Shown here: positions 1 to 8,738 of the stretch, piece by piece
Position numbering within the stretch: position 1 is the stretch's first letter
Layout: every line of letters begins with the position of its first letter
DNA from: JAAXQD01 sp963790095
GTDB lineage: Bacteria; Desulfobacterota; Desulfobacteria; Desulfobacterales; UBA11574
Assembly (NCBI GenBank): GCA_963790095.1
Contig: CAWBNO010000008.1
Span: 159,321 to 223,320, forward strand
DNA: 64,000 nucleotides
Direction: 5' to 3'
Position numbers and translations under genes: made by a program
Notes under the pieces: model-generated
Told to the model about the DNA's origin: nothing
Databases searched by the model: none
The model's input: the letters and a program-made list of their open reading frames with translations, nothing else

Positions 1-308
1 AAAAACGCATCCACAAAGGTGCTGAATTCAGATCCCAGATAAAACGGGAAGGCACCGAAAAATCCGATGGCCGTCCATCCCACGGCCACGATGGCCATCC
101 CTTCACGGTGGCTGATATGCTCCACCTTTTCCCGTCGGAAGACCACCATGAGCGACGCACCCGACAACAGGGTGATTCCCATGGACTGGGCCAGGGGGAT
201 GATGCTCTGATCCCCGTAGAAAAGGCCGAAAAAAAAGGGAAACAACATGCAGATCCCCAGAAACAAGATCAACATTCCAATGATGTTCAGGATAAAAGAC
301 CACCGCAT
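1..308 (-). CDS. trkH: TrkH-family potassium uptake protein, N-terminal part (runs off window)
   Basis: The first 102 codons of a membrane protein are present; the rest lies beyond position 1. The ATG (308-306) follows the trkA stop codon with no gap (TAA-ATG), so the two are translationally coupled. The visible part begins MRWSFILNIIGMLILFLG, a membrane helix, followed by a second helix around LAQSMGITLLSG and a third around GWTAIGFFGAFPFYL. This is the normal N-terminal layout of TrkH/KtrB cation transporters. It would be the membrane pore partner of TrkA next door. The call rests on this layout and the trkA neighbour; no selectivity-filter loop is inside the window. Confidence 0.85.
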   Translation of the reverse strand, partial: MRWSFILNIIGMLILFLGICMLFPFFFGLFYGDQSIIPLAQSMGITLLSGASLMVVFRREKVEHISHREGMAIVAVGWTAIGFFGAFPFYLGSEFSTFVDAF

Positions 309-1673
309 TTAAAAATACTCCAGTTTTACCGCAAGGATTTTTTCTACCTGGGGGATGGCTTGTTTTTTGGCGAAGATGATGATCCGGTCATTGGGCGCAA
401 TGACACTCTCCCCCGTGGGGATAATGATTTGGTTCTCACGCAGGATGCCGGTGACCAGAGCGCCTTTGGGAATGGCGATCTCCTTTAGGGGTTTGCCCAC
501 GATGTCGGATGTCTCCAGGGCCACAGCCTCCATCACCTCGGCCTGCTCGCCCTTGATGGACTTGGCCGCAAGCACCTTGCCCGTGCGGATGTGCTGCAAA
601 ATGGTGTTGATGGCGGAAAGTCTCGGGCTCACCACCTGCTCCAAGCCGATCATCGACATGAGGGGAAGGTAGCTGAACTTGCTGATCTTGGTGATGATTT
701 TGGGTGCACCCATCCGCTTGGCCAGAAGGGAGGTCAGTATGTTGGTCTCCTCATCGTCGGTGAGGGTCACCACAACATCCATATCCTGGACATTCTCTTC
801 TCTGAGCAGTTCTTGATCGGAACCGTCGCCATGAAGCACCACCGCCTTGTTCAGATTCTCGGCAAGGGTGCTGCACCGATCCGGGTCCTTTTCGATGATT
901 TTGGTATGAAGGGAATCTCCCTCCAGCAGCTTGGCCAGCCGGAACCCGATGCTCCCGCCGCCCACAATCATTACCCGATTCAGCGGCTCCATCTGCTTTT
1001 CAAAAATCGCCAAAGATTCCATGAGACGCTCTTTTTCGCTGATAAAATAGATCAGGTCACCGGCCTTGAGCCGGTGTTTCCCCCGGGGAATAATCAGTTC
1101 TTCTTCCCGAACAACGGCGGCGATCAGCGGGCTTTTTTTCCCGGTTTTCGAATAAATCTCCGAAAGACGGACCCCAGCCAGACGGGCCGAACCGTCCAAA
1201 TAGATCCCCACAAAGACCAGGCGGCCATCGGCAAACTCCCCCACTTCCACTGCACCGGGCACGTTCATCAGCCGGTGTATGGTCTTTACAACTTCGATGT
1301 CCGGGTTGATGATGGTGTCGATATGGGGCGCGTTCTCACGGAAAACATCATGATATTCATCATAGTCGGCATGGCGGATCCGAGCCAGTTTCTTGGTGGA
1401 CGGAGAAATCAGGTTGGCCACCAGGCACGCCCCGAGGTTGGTCTCATCGCTGTCCGTAACCGCAAGGAGAATCTCTGCCTCTTTGAGCCCGGCTTCCTGT
1501 AAAATCATAGGGCTGCTCCCGGAACCGGTGATCACCTGAACATCGATGCTGTCGGACACACGTCGAATGGCCGCAGAATCCTTGTCCACCACTACCACGT
1601 CTTTGTTCTCCCGGGCCAGATGACTGGCGATGTGAAACCCCACCTCACCTGCTCCCACGATTAATACTTTCAA
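309..1673 (-). CDS. trkA: Trk system potassium transport regulatory protein TrkA
   Basis: Cytoplasmic NAD(H)-binding gating subunit of the Trk potassium channel, 454 residues, the usual length for a two-RCK TrkA. It has two RCK_N Rossmann domains, opening with KVLIVGAGEVGFHIA at residue 2 and VMIVGGGSIGFRLA near residue 232. Each is followed by a TrkA_C domain, near residues 140-220 and 370-454. The open frame runs upstream to 1724, but the TTG at 1673 is the better start: it has the Shine-Dalgarno AAAGGAGAAGG and begins exactly at the dinucleotide fold. The start is one base after the stop of the upstream transporter gene, and its stop abuts trkH. Potassium uptake is the clear role. Confidence 0.95.
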   Translation of the reverse strand: MKVLIVGAGEVGFHIASHLARENKDVVVVDKDSAAIRRVSDSIDVQVITGSGSSPMILQEAGLKEAEILLAVTDSDETNLGACLVANLISPSTKKLARIRHADYDEYHDVFRENAPHIDTIINPDIEVVKTIHRLMNVPGAVEVGEFADGRLVFVGIYLDGSARLAGVRLSEIYSKTGKKSPLIAAVVREEELIIPRGKHRLKAGDLIYFISEKERLMESLAIFEKQMEPLNRVMIVGGGSIGFRLAKLLEGDSLHTKIIEKDPDRCSTLAENLNKAVVLHGDGSDQELLREENVQDMDVVVTLTDDEETNILTSLLAKRMGAPKIITKISKFSYLPLMSMIGLEQVVSPRLSAINTILQHIRTGKVLAAKSIKGEQAEVMEAVALETSDIVGKPLKEIAIPKGALVTGILRENQIIIPTGESVIAPNDRIIIFAKKQAIPQVEKILAVKLEYF

Positions 1674-1674
1674 A

Positions 1675-2610
1675 TCACCTTCTCCTTTGACCCAGCTTAA
1701 TTCGAGTCTTATGCGTTGTGCCACGAACGCTCTTCAACTTAATGGTATGGGCTGTGGTTAAGAATATTCCTGAAAATATCAAGATGCTTCCTATTATATG
1801 ATATTCTCTAAATTTTTCATCCAGAAAGATCATGGCCAAAATAATACTGAACACCGGCATAAGATGAATAAAAATACCGGTCTTGTTTGCGCCGATAGTG
1901 TGTACGGCCTTATTCCAAAATATGTATGCTAAAACCGATGCAAAGAACGCGACATAAATAATACTTCCCATGGAGGCGCGGGTAAAATTCATCGTTTTCC
2001 CAGTGCCAAGCTCCCAGAGATAAAATGGGGAAATAAAAAATACTCCGATGATTATTGTCGTTGCAAGAAATCCCAGAGGGTCGAATTCAGCCGGACATTT
2101 TCTTAGCAGTGCCGAATATAAGGCCCAGCTAATACCGGCAGAAATCGTCCACATATCACCCTTGCCGAACTGAACCGCAATGAGCGTCGATAGGTTTCCT
2201 TCGGTAATGATAAACATCAGGCCGGTCAGCGAAATGGCGATGCCAATCGCTTGCCTTAATGTAATCCGCTCTTTAAAGCCCATCCAGGAAACAATTACGA
2301 TAAATATGGGGATCATCGAGTTTATTAACACAGCATTTGTTACCGTAGAGGATTTTAGTGCCATGTATATGAACATACTGAAATTTGTTACTGAAAAAAT
2401 GGCCAGCAAAGTCAGAATTTTCCAGTTCCGCCCAATTAGATCCTTTTGACGCAGGATCGGCCTGATCGAAAAAGGTAATATAATCAACAACGCAATCACC
2501 CAGCGCCAAAATGCCAGTGCCATGGGAGGAATTTCGTTGTGAATTCCTCTGCCAACGACAAAATTTCCTGACCAGAATAATACGGCTAAAATCAGCAACA
2601 AATAATGCAT
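1675..2610 (-). CDS. EamA/DMT-superfamily transporter
   Basis: A 311-residue inner-membrane protein with about ten hydrophobic segments in two EamA repeats (roughly residues 3-135 and 150-287). It starts MHYLLLILAVLFWSGNFVVG, the typical first helix of drug/metabolite transporters. Family members export metabolites or amino acids; the substrate cannot be read from sequence. The stop codon lies one base before the trkA start and the trkA ribosome-binding site sits inside this gene, so the order eamA-trkA-trkH is probably one transcript. No strong ribosome-binding site precedes its own ATG. Confidence 0.88.
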   Translation of the reverse strand: MHYLLLILAVLFWSGNFVVGRGIHNEIPPMALAFWRWVIALLIILPFSIRPILRQKDLIGRNWKILTLLAIFSVTNFSMFIYMALKSSTVTNAVLINSMIPIFIVIVSWMGFKERITLRQAIGIAISLTGLMFIITEGNLSTLIAVQFGKGDMWTISAGISWALYSALLRKCPAEFDPLGFLATTIIIGVFFISPFYLWELGTGKTMNFTRASMGSIIYVAFFASVLAYIFWNKAVHTIGANKTGIFIHLMPVFSIILAMIFLDEKFREYHIIGSILIFSGIFLTTAHTIKLKSVRGTTHKTRIKLGQRRR

Positions 2611-2888
2611 AAAACAAACGATTCCAAAAATGGATGCAAAATGTTAAACTTATCGAAATTACAGTAAATTTTAAAACACCCCAACATATTTGGAAGTTTC
2701 AATTTTTCATATTTTAAAAGAGAAGTCAAGCTTTGGTCCCTCCTGGGATATCCGTGATAGGATATATTGGGGAGAATCCCCTAAAAAAAACAAGGCCGTG
2801 AAGGGCCCTTCCTGCTGATACAATTTCGGTTGTATGTCCGACCCGGGTCTGCTATTGAATATTTTTTATCCATGCAGGTGGACGTCAA

Positions 2889-3881
2889 ATGAATCCCACT
2901 TCTCAAGCAGAAACCTATCGTAATCAGCCTTTGGCAGGTGCGTTATTCGTTCTGAGTGCATCTTTCATGTTTGCAACCATGGGTGCGCTGGTAAAGGTTG
3001 TTTCTCAGTCCCTTACAAATGATATGGTCGTTTTCTTTCGCAACCTCTGTGCCCTTGTCTTCATCCTACCCTGGATCTGGTACCGCCGCCCCCATGGCGG
3101 GATCAAGACAGCGATCTTTCGACTTCACCTGATTCGAAGCTTGGCAGGACTCGGGGCAATGTATTGTTTTTTTTATGCAATCAATCAGTTAAAACTCTCC
3201 GAAGCCTGCCTCTTGGCTGCGACCACACCGTTGTTTATTCCAATGATTGCCTATGCATGGATCCGTGAGCCCGTTGCTCAAAAAGTTCGAAGAGCGATCA
3301 TTATCGGCTTTATCGGAATCGTCCTGATTCTCAAACCCGGCCTCGGCGTATTTGACCCGGTTGCAATGGTGGGTTTGACGGCAGGTGTTTTGGCCGCTCT
3401 GGCCATGGTCAGCATCCGGCGAATGTCCACCTCTGAGCCCACGATCCGAATCGTCTTTTATTTCACCGTACTGGGCACTATAATTTCGGCGGTGCCTCTG
3501 ATCTGGACATGGCAGTCACCCCAACCGAGGATATGGTGGCACCTCGTCCTTATCGGCCTTTTGGCCGCAGTCGGACAAATCCTGCTCACCAAAGGATACA
3601 GCCTCGCACCCGCGGCACAGGTGGGACCATTCACATACGTAAACGTGGTATTTGCAACCCTATTCGGTTGGATATTCTGGGGGGAATCCCTCGACGCCAT
3701 GACATGGGCCGGGGCCGTCCTCATCTGTATCGCCGGTATTATCGCCACTCGCCGAACAAAAACACATGCACTCCTTGGCACCACCGCCAGAGCAATAAAT
3801 TCAGCGGAAGCATCCCGCCGTAAAAACCGTTCTGTCAAGTCGACTCGGTCCTGGGACGGTGAATTCACGAAAAAAAAGTGA
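2889..3881 (+). CDS. EamA/DMT-superfamily transporter
   Basis: A second drug/metabolite transporter, 330 residues, divergent from the first and not closely similar to it. About ten membrane helices fall in two EamA repeats (residues 15-145 and 158-285). The C-terminus is a basic cytoplasmic tail rich in Arg, Lys and Ser. AGGTGG upstream of the ATG gives a usable ribosome-binding site. The overall pattern resembles the RhaT/SAM-transporter-like branch of EamA, but the substrate is unknown. The 278-base divergent intergenic region holds short palindromes (for example GGGGAGAATCCCC near 2772) but no recognised regulator site. Confidence 0.87.
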   Translation: MNPTSQAETYRNQPLAGALFVLSASFMFATMGALVKVVSQSLTNDMVVFFRNLCALVFILPWIWYRRPHGGIKTAIFRLHLIRSLAGLGAMYCFFYAINQLKLSEACLLAATTPLFIPMIAYAWIREPVAQKVRRAIIIGFIGIVLILKPGLGVFDPVAMVGLTAGVLAALAMVSIRRMSTSEPTIRIVFYFTVLGTIISAVPLIWTWQSPQPRIWWHLVLIGLLAAVGQILLTKGYSLAPAAQVGPFTYVNVVFATLFGWIFWGESLDAMTWAGAVLICIAGIIATRRTKTHALLGTTARAINSAEASRRKNRSVKSTRSWDGEFTKKK

Positions 3882-3961
3882 CATTTACTTTGGACAAATA
3901 ATGATTAACATTACCCTATAGATAATATCCGTCATCAACCCATTATGCGGAGGGAAAAATA

Positions 3962-4474
3962 ATGTATAACAAAGTTGTAATGGACCATTTCAGAAATCCC
4001 CGAAATGTAGGAATCATCGAAAATGCCGACGGGATCGGCGAGGTTGGTAATCCCTTGTGCGGGGATATAATGACCATTTATTTGAAAGTCAGCGATAACC
4101 AGATAGAAGATATCAAATTTCAAACCTTTGGATGCGGGTCGGCCATTGCAGTTTCCAGTATGCTGACGGAAATCGCCAAAGGGAAACCCATCGACGAAGC
4201 CAAAAAGATCACCAATAAAGATGTCGCCAATGCTTTGGAGGGCTTGCCTAAAAATAAGTTGCACTGTTCCAATCTTGGCGCCGATGCGCTGCAATTGGCC
4301 ATTAAAGATTATGAAGATCGAAAAGCAGGAAAATCCCGGGTAGAACTCAAACGCAAAGAGGAACATGAACATGAACATGGAGACCAGTGCTACTGCCCGT
4401 ATTGTGATGTGGAACTCAATAAAGGAACTGAGTTCTGCGAAGCGTGTCAACACAGTCTCATCGAAGAACACTAA
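3962..4474 (+). CDS. iscU: IscU/NifU-type Fe-S cluster scaffold with C-terminal zinc ribbon
   Basis: A 170-residue scaffold for iron-sulfur cluster assembly. Residues 1-122 form the IscU domain with all cluster ligands in place: Cys33 and Asp35 in PLCGD, Cys58 in FGCGSA and Cys102 in KLHCSN. Residues 125-170 are an extension not found in Escherichia coli IscU: a charged stretch HEHEHG, then Cys143, Cys145, Cys148, Cys159 and Cys162, arranged like a zinc ribbon. It has a strong ribbosome-binding site (GGAGGG). The next gene, about 200 bases on and across a palindromic repeat, encodes an IscS-like partner. The domain layout (scaffold plus zinc ribbon) is seen directly; a role for the ribbon in partner binding is inference. 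Confidence 0.93.
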   Translation: MYNKVVMDHFRNPRNVGIIENADGIGEVGNPLCGDIMTIYLKVSDNQIEDIKFQTFGCGSAIAVSSMLTEIAKGKPIDEAKKITNKDVANALEGLPKNKLHCSNLGADALQLAIKDYEDRKAGKSRVELKRKEEHEHEHGDQCYCPYCDVELNKGTEFCEACQHSLIEEH

Positions 4475-4511
4475 CTCGTGTCCATCCGCAAATGTTAAAT
4501 AGGAACAATGC

Positions 4512-4653
4512 GTTTCCAATTCATAAATGAGCAATTTTTGTCCGGATCAAGGCCGCACAAGGGTTTACGGTGAGGCATACTTCCTGTATGCCGCAGCCGA
4601 AAACCCGCGGAGAACGCAGATCCGGGCAAAAAGGGCCATTTATGGATGGAAAC
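4512..4653. repeat. MITE-like imperfect palindrome between iscU and the iscS-like gene
   Basis: A 142-base imperfect inverted repeat with a short central hairpin (GGCATAC, 5-base loop, GTATGCC). The outer arms begin GTTTCC and end GGAAAC and stay similar almost to the centre, sharing blocks such as CATAAATG, TTTTTG, CCGGATC and GGGTTT. It has no coding capacity. Twenty-five bases of its right end recur, with one mismatch, at 16688-16712, which shows that this is a dispersed element. As RNA it would fold into one long hairpin between the two genes. Confidence 0.8.
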
Positions 4654-4680
4654 TAATTCATATCCGAGAAAGGACTCACC

Positions 4681-5856
4681 ATGGACATCATCAATTTGGA
4701 TCACATATCCTCCAATCCGCTTCTTCCAGAAGTAAAAGAAGCCATGATTGCGGCCCTTCATGAGGATTACCATAATCCTTCGAGTCAGCACAAGCGGGGT
4801 GAAGCGGCGGCTGAGGTGTTGGGAAAGGCCCGTAAAACCGTTTCCGCCCTCATCAACGCATCAAATCCCAAAGAAGTGGTGTTTACCTCCAGCGGAACGG
4901 AATCGGTCAATCATGCCATCAAAGGGGTTGCCCTGGCCAACGCCAAAAAAGGTAAGCATATCGTCACTTCAAATGTCGAGCACAACGCCGTAATCCGCAG
5001 CATCCGACGGTTGAAAGGGCTTGGATATTCCGTTACATCCATTGATGTGGATAAATACGGGCGTGTAAATCCGGCGGATGTGGCCGAGGCCATCACCGAT
5101 GAGACCATACTGGTCACCATCATGCACAGCAACAACGAAACCGGAACGATTCAACCGATTGAGGAAATCGCCAAAATTACGCGACAGAAAAAGGTTATCT
5201 TCCATACCGACGCCGTCGATTCCGTGGGCATCGTCCCCATTGATGTCCAGAAAATGGGGGTCGATCTTTTGAGTTTTGCGTCAAACACCTTTTATGGCCC
5301 CACCGGTATCGGTGGACTTTATATTCGTCGGGGCATCATGGTTTGGCCGTTGCTCGACGGCGGCGTTCAGGAAAATAACAAACGCGCCGGAACTGAGAAT
5401 CTTATCGGCATCATCGGGATGGCAAAGGCTGCTGAAATGGCCAAACAGGAGCTTTCTATGAGGATGGCACATTTGGAAATGCTAAAATCCAAGCTGATCA
5501 CTGAGTTGCCCAAGTATATCGATGAGGTCATCATCAATACTCCCCCTGAATACAGTTTGCCCAACTTGTTGTCCGTATCCATTAAATATATCGAAGGCGA
5601 AAGCGTCATGCTGATGCTCGACGATGATGACATCGCGGTGTCGACGCGCTCTGCTTGTGCTACCGGATCCCTGAGAGCATCTCATGTTTTGATTTCCATC
5701 GGGCTTTCCCATGCGGACGCCCAGGGAACGCTGGTGATTACACTGGGGCAGGACAATACTGAAGACCATATCGACCGTTTTTTAGAATCGCTCCGAAATG
5801 TAGTGAAGACCTTACGCAACATATCGCCGTTATATCGAAAAATCTCACAAAGCTGA
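4681..5856 (+). CDS. IscS/NifS-family cysteine desulfurase homologue lacking the PLP lysine
   Basis: A 391-residue class V aminotransferase-fold protein of the NifS/IscS family. Conserved landmarks are visible: Glu100-His101 in the cofactor-stacking motif, SNNETG (residues 150-155) and Gln158, Asp177 in HTDAVDSVG, the RAGTEN loop near 235-240, and the persulfide-loop Cys326 in TRSACATGS. The lysine that forms the Schiff base with PLP is missing: where the family has Ser-x-His-Lys before the Tyr-Gly-Pro, this protein reads ASNTFYGP, so Asn202-Thr203 replace His-Lys. The family arginine after the Cys loop is also changed (TLVITLGQ). It probably cannot make sulfur from cysteine as IscS does. Archaeoglobus fulgidus IscS also lacks this lysine yet binds IscU. 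Start supported by AAAGGA. Confidence 0.9.
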   Translation: MDIINLDHISSNPLLPEVKEAMIAALHEDYHNPSSQHKRGEAAAEVLGKARKTVSALINASNPKEVVFTSSGTESVNHAIKGVALANAKKGKHIVTSNVEHNAVIRSIRRLKGLGYSVTSIDVDKYGRVNPADVAEAITDETILVTIMHSNNETGTIQPIEEIAKITRQKKVIFHTDAVDSVGIVPIDVQKMGVDLLSFASNTFYGPTGIGGLYIRRGIMVWPLLDGGVQENNKRAGTENLIGIIGMAKAAEMAKQELSMRMAHLEMLKSKLITELPKYIDEVIINTPPEYSLPNLLSVSIKYIEGESVMLMLDDDDIAVSTRSACATGSLRASHVLISIGLSHADAQGTLVITLGQDNTEDHIDRFLESLRNVVKTLRNISPLYRKISQS

Positions 5857-5952
5857 TTTGAACGGTATGGGTGCAACGGGAATCGGACCTTGTTTTGAGG
5901 CCGATAGATGAAGGGGTTTTCGGACCCGGTCACCCTATATTTTTGACCGTTC

Positions 5953-6333
5953 CTATAATAATTTTAAGGCATCCACCCGTTTCTCAAACTCGGTTTCTGA
6001 AATCTGGTTCCAGGGAGCAATGGGATCAAACCGAAGATGAGATTTTACATTGGGCAAAAAGAACTTGCCGGATGTTAACTTGGGTGCTTTCATAAAATAT
6101 TTGAATTCACCCCCTAAATCCAGAATCAAATCCAAGTCATCGCTCTCTTCCAAAAGCGCTACCATCAGTGTGTTTTGTATAAGACCGTTGCCTTTTAATC
6201 GCTTTTTTCCGCCTTCACCGGTATAAACTTCGATGGACGTTCTCTCCAGTGAAACCGCAGTATTGTCATCGGCGACTAAAAAGGCCTTCTCTACCAAATA
6301 TGTTGCATTCTCAAAAAAGATCCAGTCGTTCAC
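5953..6333 (-). CDS. Conserved-looking hypothetical protein, 126 residues
   Basis: I do not recognise this protein. It begins at GTG (6333-6331) with a clear AAAGGA ribosome-binding site and has no signal peptide or membrane segment. The sequence alternates charged and hydrophobic residues, consistent with a small cytoplasmic alpha/beta domain (for example WIFFENATYLVEKAFLVAD near the start). It contains LLEESDDLDLILDLGGEF in the middle and a C-terminal acidic helix. It lies 128 bases downstream of the PpiC gene on the same strand and may share its transcript. Confidence 0.65.
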   Translation of the reverse strand: MNDWIFFENATYLVEKAFLVADDNTAVSLERTSIEVYTGEGGKKRLKGNGLIQNTLMVALLEESDDLDLILDLGGEFKYFMKAPKLTSGKFFLPNVKSHLRFDPIAPWNQISETEFEKRVDALKLL

Positions 6334-6461
6334 GGTTCTTTCCTTTAGGTGTTAAAATCCTTATCACACGTTCATTGCGGCATTTTTTCTATTTGGGGCG
6401 GCATGTCTTTCATTTTGATCTCATCTGTTAACGATGATAGAAACTTCAGGGCAAGTAAGGT

Positions 6462-7442
6462 TCAGAATGTCTCTATGACCGCCTTTTTCCGCATATCTTC
6501 AAGGTTCCGCTCAAGCACCTTTCCTTTTATTTTCTGCTCCAGGTATTGAGCAATTCTCTCTTTTGCGTTTTCGTAACTGACAACGGATTCCGGTTTTTTA
6601 TCCACAACTTTAATCAGATGGTATCCAAAGGGTGTTTCCACAATTCCGCTGACTTCACCGGGTTTTAACTTAAACGCAGCATCTTCAAAGGGCTTCACCA
6701 TCCGGCCACGTTCAAAATAACCGAGATCTCCGCCGTTAACATTGCTCGGTCCCTCTGAATACGCTTTGGCCAAGGTCGCAAAATCTTCGCCGTCTTTGAG
6801 TTTCTTTTGAACCTCTTTGATTTTTTTATTGGCTTGATCTTTCGCTGATTTGTCAGCCTGGGCATCGACTTTAATTAAAATATGACTGGCTTTTACCTGT
6901 TCGGGCTGTTTGAACATCCCCGGGTTTTTTTTATAGAAATCCTGAACCTCCGTTTCGGAAACCTTTACATCTTGGACCAAATTCTTGTCTACGAATTGTT
7001 GAATGGCCAGTCCCTTTCGTATTTGTGATTTTAGTGCAGCCTCAGAGGTTTTCATCTCCAGTAATGCAGCCTTGAATTCGTCTTCATTGGGAAATCTTTT
7101 CTTCAGAATATCAATCTGCTGATTAACTTCTGCATCTTCAACCTTGATCCCCTTTTTTTGACTTTCCTGATAAAGCAACTCTCGATTGATCAGAGTTTCA
7201 AGTACTCTATTTTTGATATCCGGCAACTGGGATTCATTCAATGACCGTCCGCTCCGGGTGAACTGACTGCGGACCCGGGCCATCTCTTCGTCAAAATCAT
7301 CTTGTGTGATTGTGACCCCGTTAACCGTCGCCACCGCCCCGTCCGGAATCTTTTTTTCTGCTGCGAATATGGGCATTGCAATGTATACCAGACTCACAGC
7401 GGTCAATAGAATAAAAAACCATCTAAACCATTTCATCTGCAT
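6462..7442 (-). CDS. Periplasmic PpiC/parvulin-type peptidyl-prolyl isomerase
   Basis: A secreted folding catalyst of the SurA/PrsA group, 326 residues. An N-terminal signal peptide (residues about 3-25, ending IFAAE) precedes a SurA_N chaperone domain (about 30-170) and one parvulin PPIase domain (about 180-275) with the motifs ASHILIK, GGDLGYFERG and GYHLIKV. A basic helix closes the protein. The open frame continues upstream to 7562, but AAAGGAG six bases before the ATG at 7442 fixes the start. It would act on outer-membrane or periplasmic proteins. This is one of three SurA/PpiC-like genes in the window (others at 55987 and 57011). Confidence 0.92.
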   Translation of the reverse strand: MQMKWFRWFFILLTAVSLVYIAMPIFAAEKKIPDGAVATVNGVTITQDDFDEEMARVRSQFTRSGRSLNESQLPDIKNRVLETLINRELLYQESQKKGIKVEDAEVNQQIDILKKRFPNEDEFKAALLEMKTSEAALKSQIRKGLAIQQFVDKNLVQDVKVSETEVQDFYKKNPGMFKQPEQVKASHILIKVDAQADKSAKDQANKKIKEVQKKLKDGEDFATLAKAYSEGPSNVNGGDLGYFERGRMVKPFEDAAFKLKPGEVSGIVETPFGYHLIKVVDKKPESVVSYENAKERIAQYLEQKIKGKVLERNLEDMRKKAVIETF

Positions 7443-7636
7443 CTGAATCTCCTTTGTCCAATTAAACAATATTTCTCTTTGGTTGTAACAGGTTAGTTCT
7501 TTGGAACGCGCTGTTTTACGAATGGGGTTAAAAGCCACTCGGCATGGGTCTATTCCCGGCATCCTTTGTGTAACGTCTTTTTTTTAAAAAACATCGAAAA
7601 TCCCCGAAGCCCCGAAAAAAGGGACTTTTGCTGGGC

Positions 7637-8698
7637 TCATTCCTCTGGGCTTTCAACTGCTCGTCGGGGAACCATTTCCGGTCCCAGCAGGATGGACAGC
7701 CAACGGGTCTCTTCTCTGGCGTCCAGTGCAATTTTGGCCGTCATTGTCAGGGGTACGGAAAGCAGCATTCCCACCGGACCCAATACCCAGCCCCAGAATA
7801 TCAGCGATAGAAACACGACCAGGGTAGACAGTCCCAGGCCCCGCCCCATAAAACGGGGTTCAATCACACTCCCCATCACCATGTTGACAACGACATATCC
7901 TGCTGCAGCGGTCAAGGCCTGTACAATCCCCAGCTGGAGGATGGCCAACAATACTGCTGGAATCGCCGCAATGATGGAGCCGATGTTGGGAACATAGTTA
8001 AGGAAAAACGCCAGCAGACCCCAGAGCACCGGGAAGTCCACCCCGATGAGGGCCAACCATACAGCAATGACGACGCCGGTGGCAAGGCTTACCACGGTTT
8101 TAATCGCCATATAGTGCTTGACGTTATTAATGAACGTATCGAAGCTTGTCAGGGCATCCTCGGTATCGCCCAATATGCTGCGCAGTTTTACGGGTAAGCT
8201 CGAGGCTTCGATGAGCATGAAAATTACGGTCATCAGAATTAAGACACCATTGGTAAGTACTTTCCCAAGGCTGTTCAACCCGGTGGCGATAAGCTTCATG
8301 GCTGCCCCGGGATTAAGAAACTCCGTCCAGTCAACCCCTGAAGTGTCAATACCGATTTTTTCTATCCAGGAAAGAATTACCGCAATGTATTGCCTGAGCG
8401 TTGCTTCGTATACCGGAAGCTCTTGGGTAAAGACCTTTACCGACGAGCCGACGAGCCCGGAGATTAACAATCCGATCAACATAACCCCAACGATGACGAT
8501 CAACAGAGAAAACCACACCGGCAAACCTTTTCGGTGAAGCCAGAACATGGGAGGGGCGCTGATAATGGCGATAAATGCAGCCAAAAGAAAGGGAACAACT
8601 ATGGTGGTGGCAGCACGCATCCCGGCAATCACAACCACAAAGGCTGCAATGGCGACCATAATCTGAGACGCTGTTGCTTTTTGGGAATCTGCTTTCAT
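7637..8698 (-). CDS. AI-2E family transporter (PerM/UPF0118)
   Basis: A 353-residue inner-membrane protein of the AI-2E/PerM family. Two N-terminal helix pairs (residues 12-85) are followed by a soluble coiled region (about 90-150) and four to five C-terminal helices (150-330). The family signature is around WGLLAFFLNYVPNIGSIIA, then IEPRFMGRGLGLSTLVV and FWGWVLGPVGMLLSVPL. Members have been linked to export of autoinducer-2 or to sodium/proton exchange, so the substrate is uncertain. The ribosome-binding site is weak. It lies between two isomerase genes on the same strand. Confidence 0.9.
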   Translation of the reverse strand: MKADSQKATASQIMVAIAAFVVVIAGMRAATTIVVPFLLAAFIAIISAPPMFWLHRKGLPVWFSLLIVIVGVMLIGLLISGLVGSSVKVFTQELPVYEATLRQYIAVILSWIEKIGIDTSGVDWTEFLNPGAAMKLIATGLNSLGKVLTNGVLILMTVIFMLIEASSLPVKLRSILGDTEDALTSFDTFINNVKHYMAIKTVVSLATGVVIAVWLALIGVDFPVLWGLLAFFLNYVPNIGSIIAAIPAVLLAILQLGIVQALTAAAGYVVVNMVMGSVIEPRFMGRGLGLSTLVVFLSLIFWGWVLGPVGMLLSVPLTMTAKIALDAREETRWLSILLGPEMVPRRAVESPEE

Positions 8699-8738
8699 AG
8701 ATATAGCCGGGTCCGAGACGGATACCCATAAATCCAGG

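Noticed and set aside
103..303. ORF on the minus strand over the trkH start
   Set aside because: It is a different frame of the trkH sequence; the frame starting at 308 has membrane helices and follows trkA directly.
2762..2800. GGGGAGAATCCCC hairpin as a terminator
   Set aside because: The run after the stem on the plus strand is A, not T, and on the minus strand the T-run precedes the stem.
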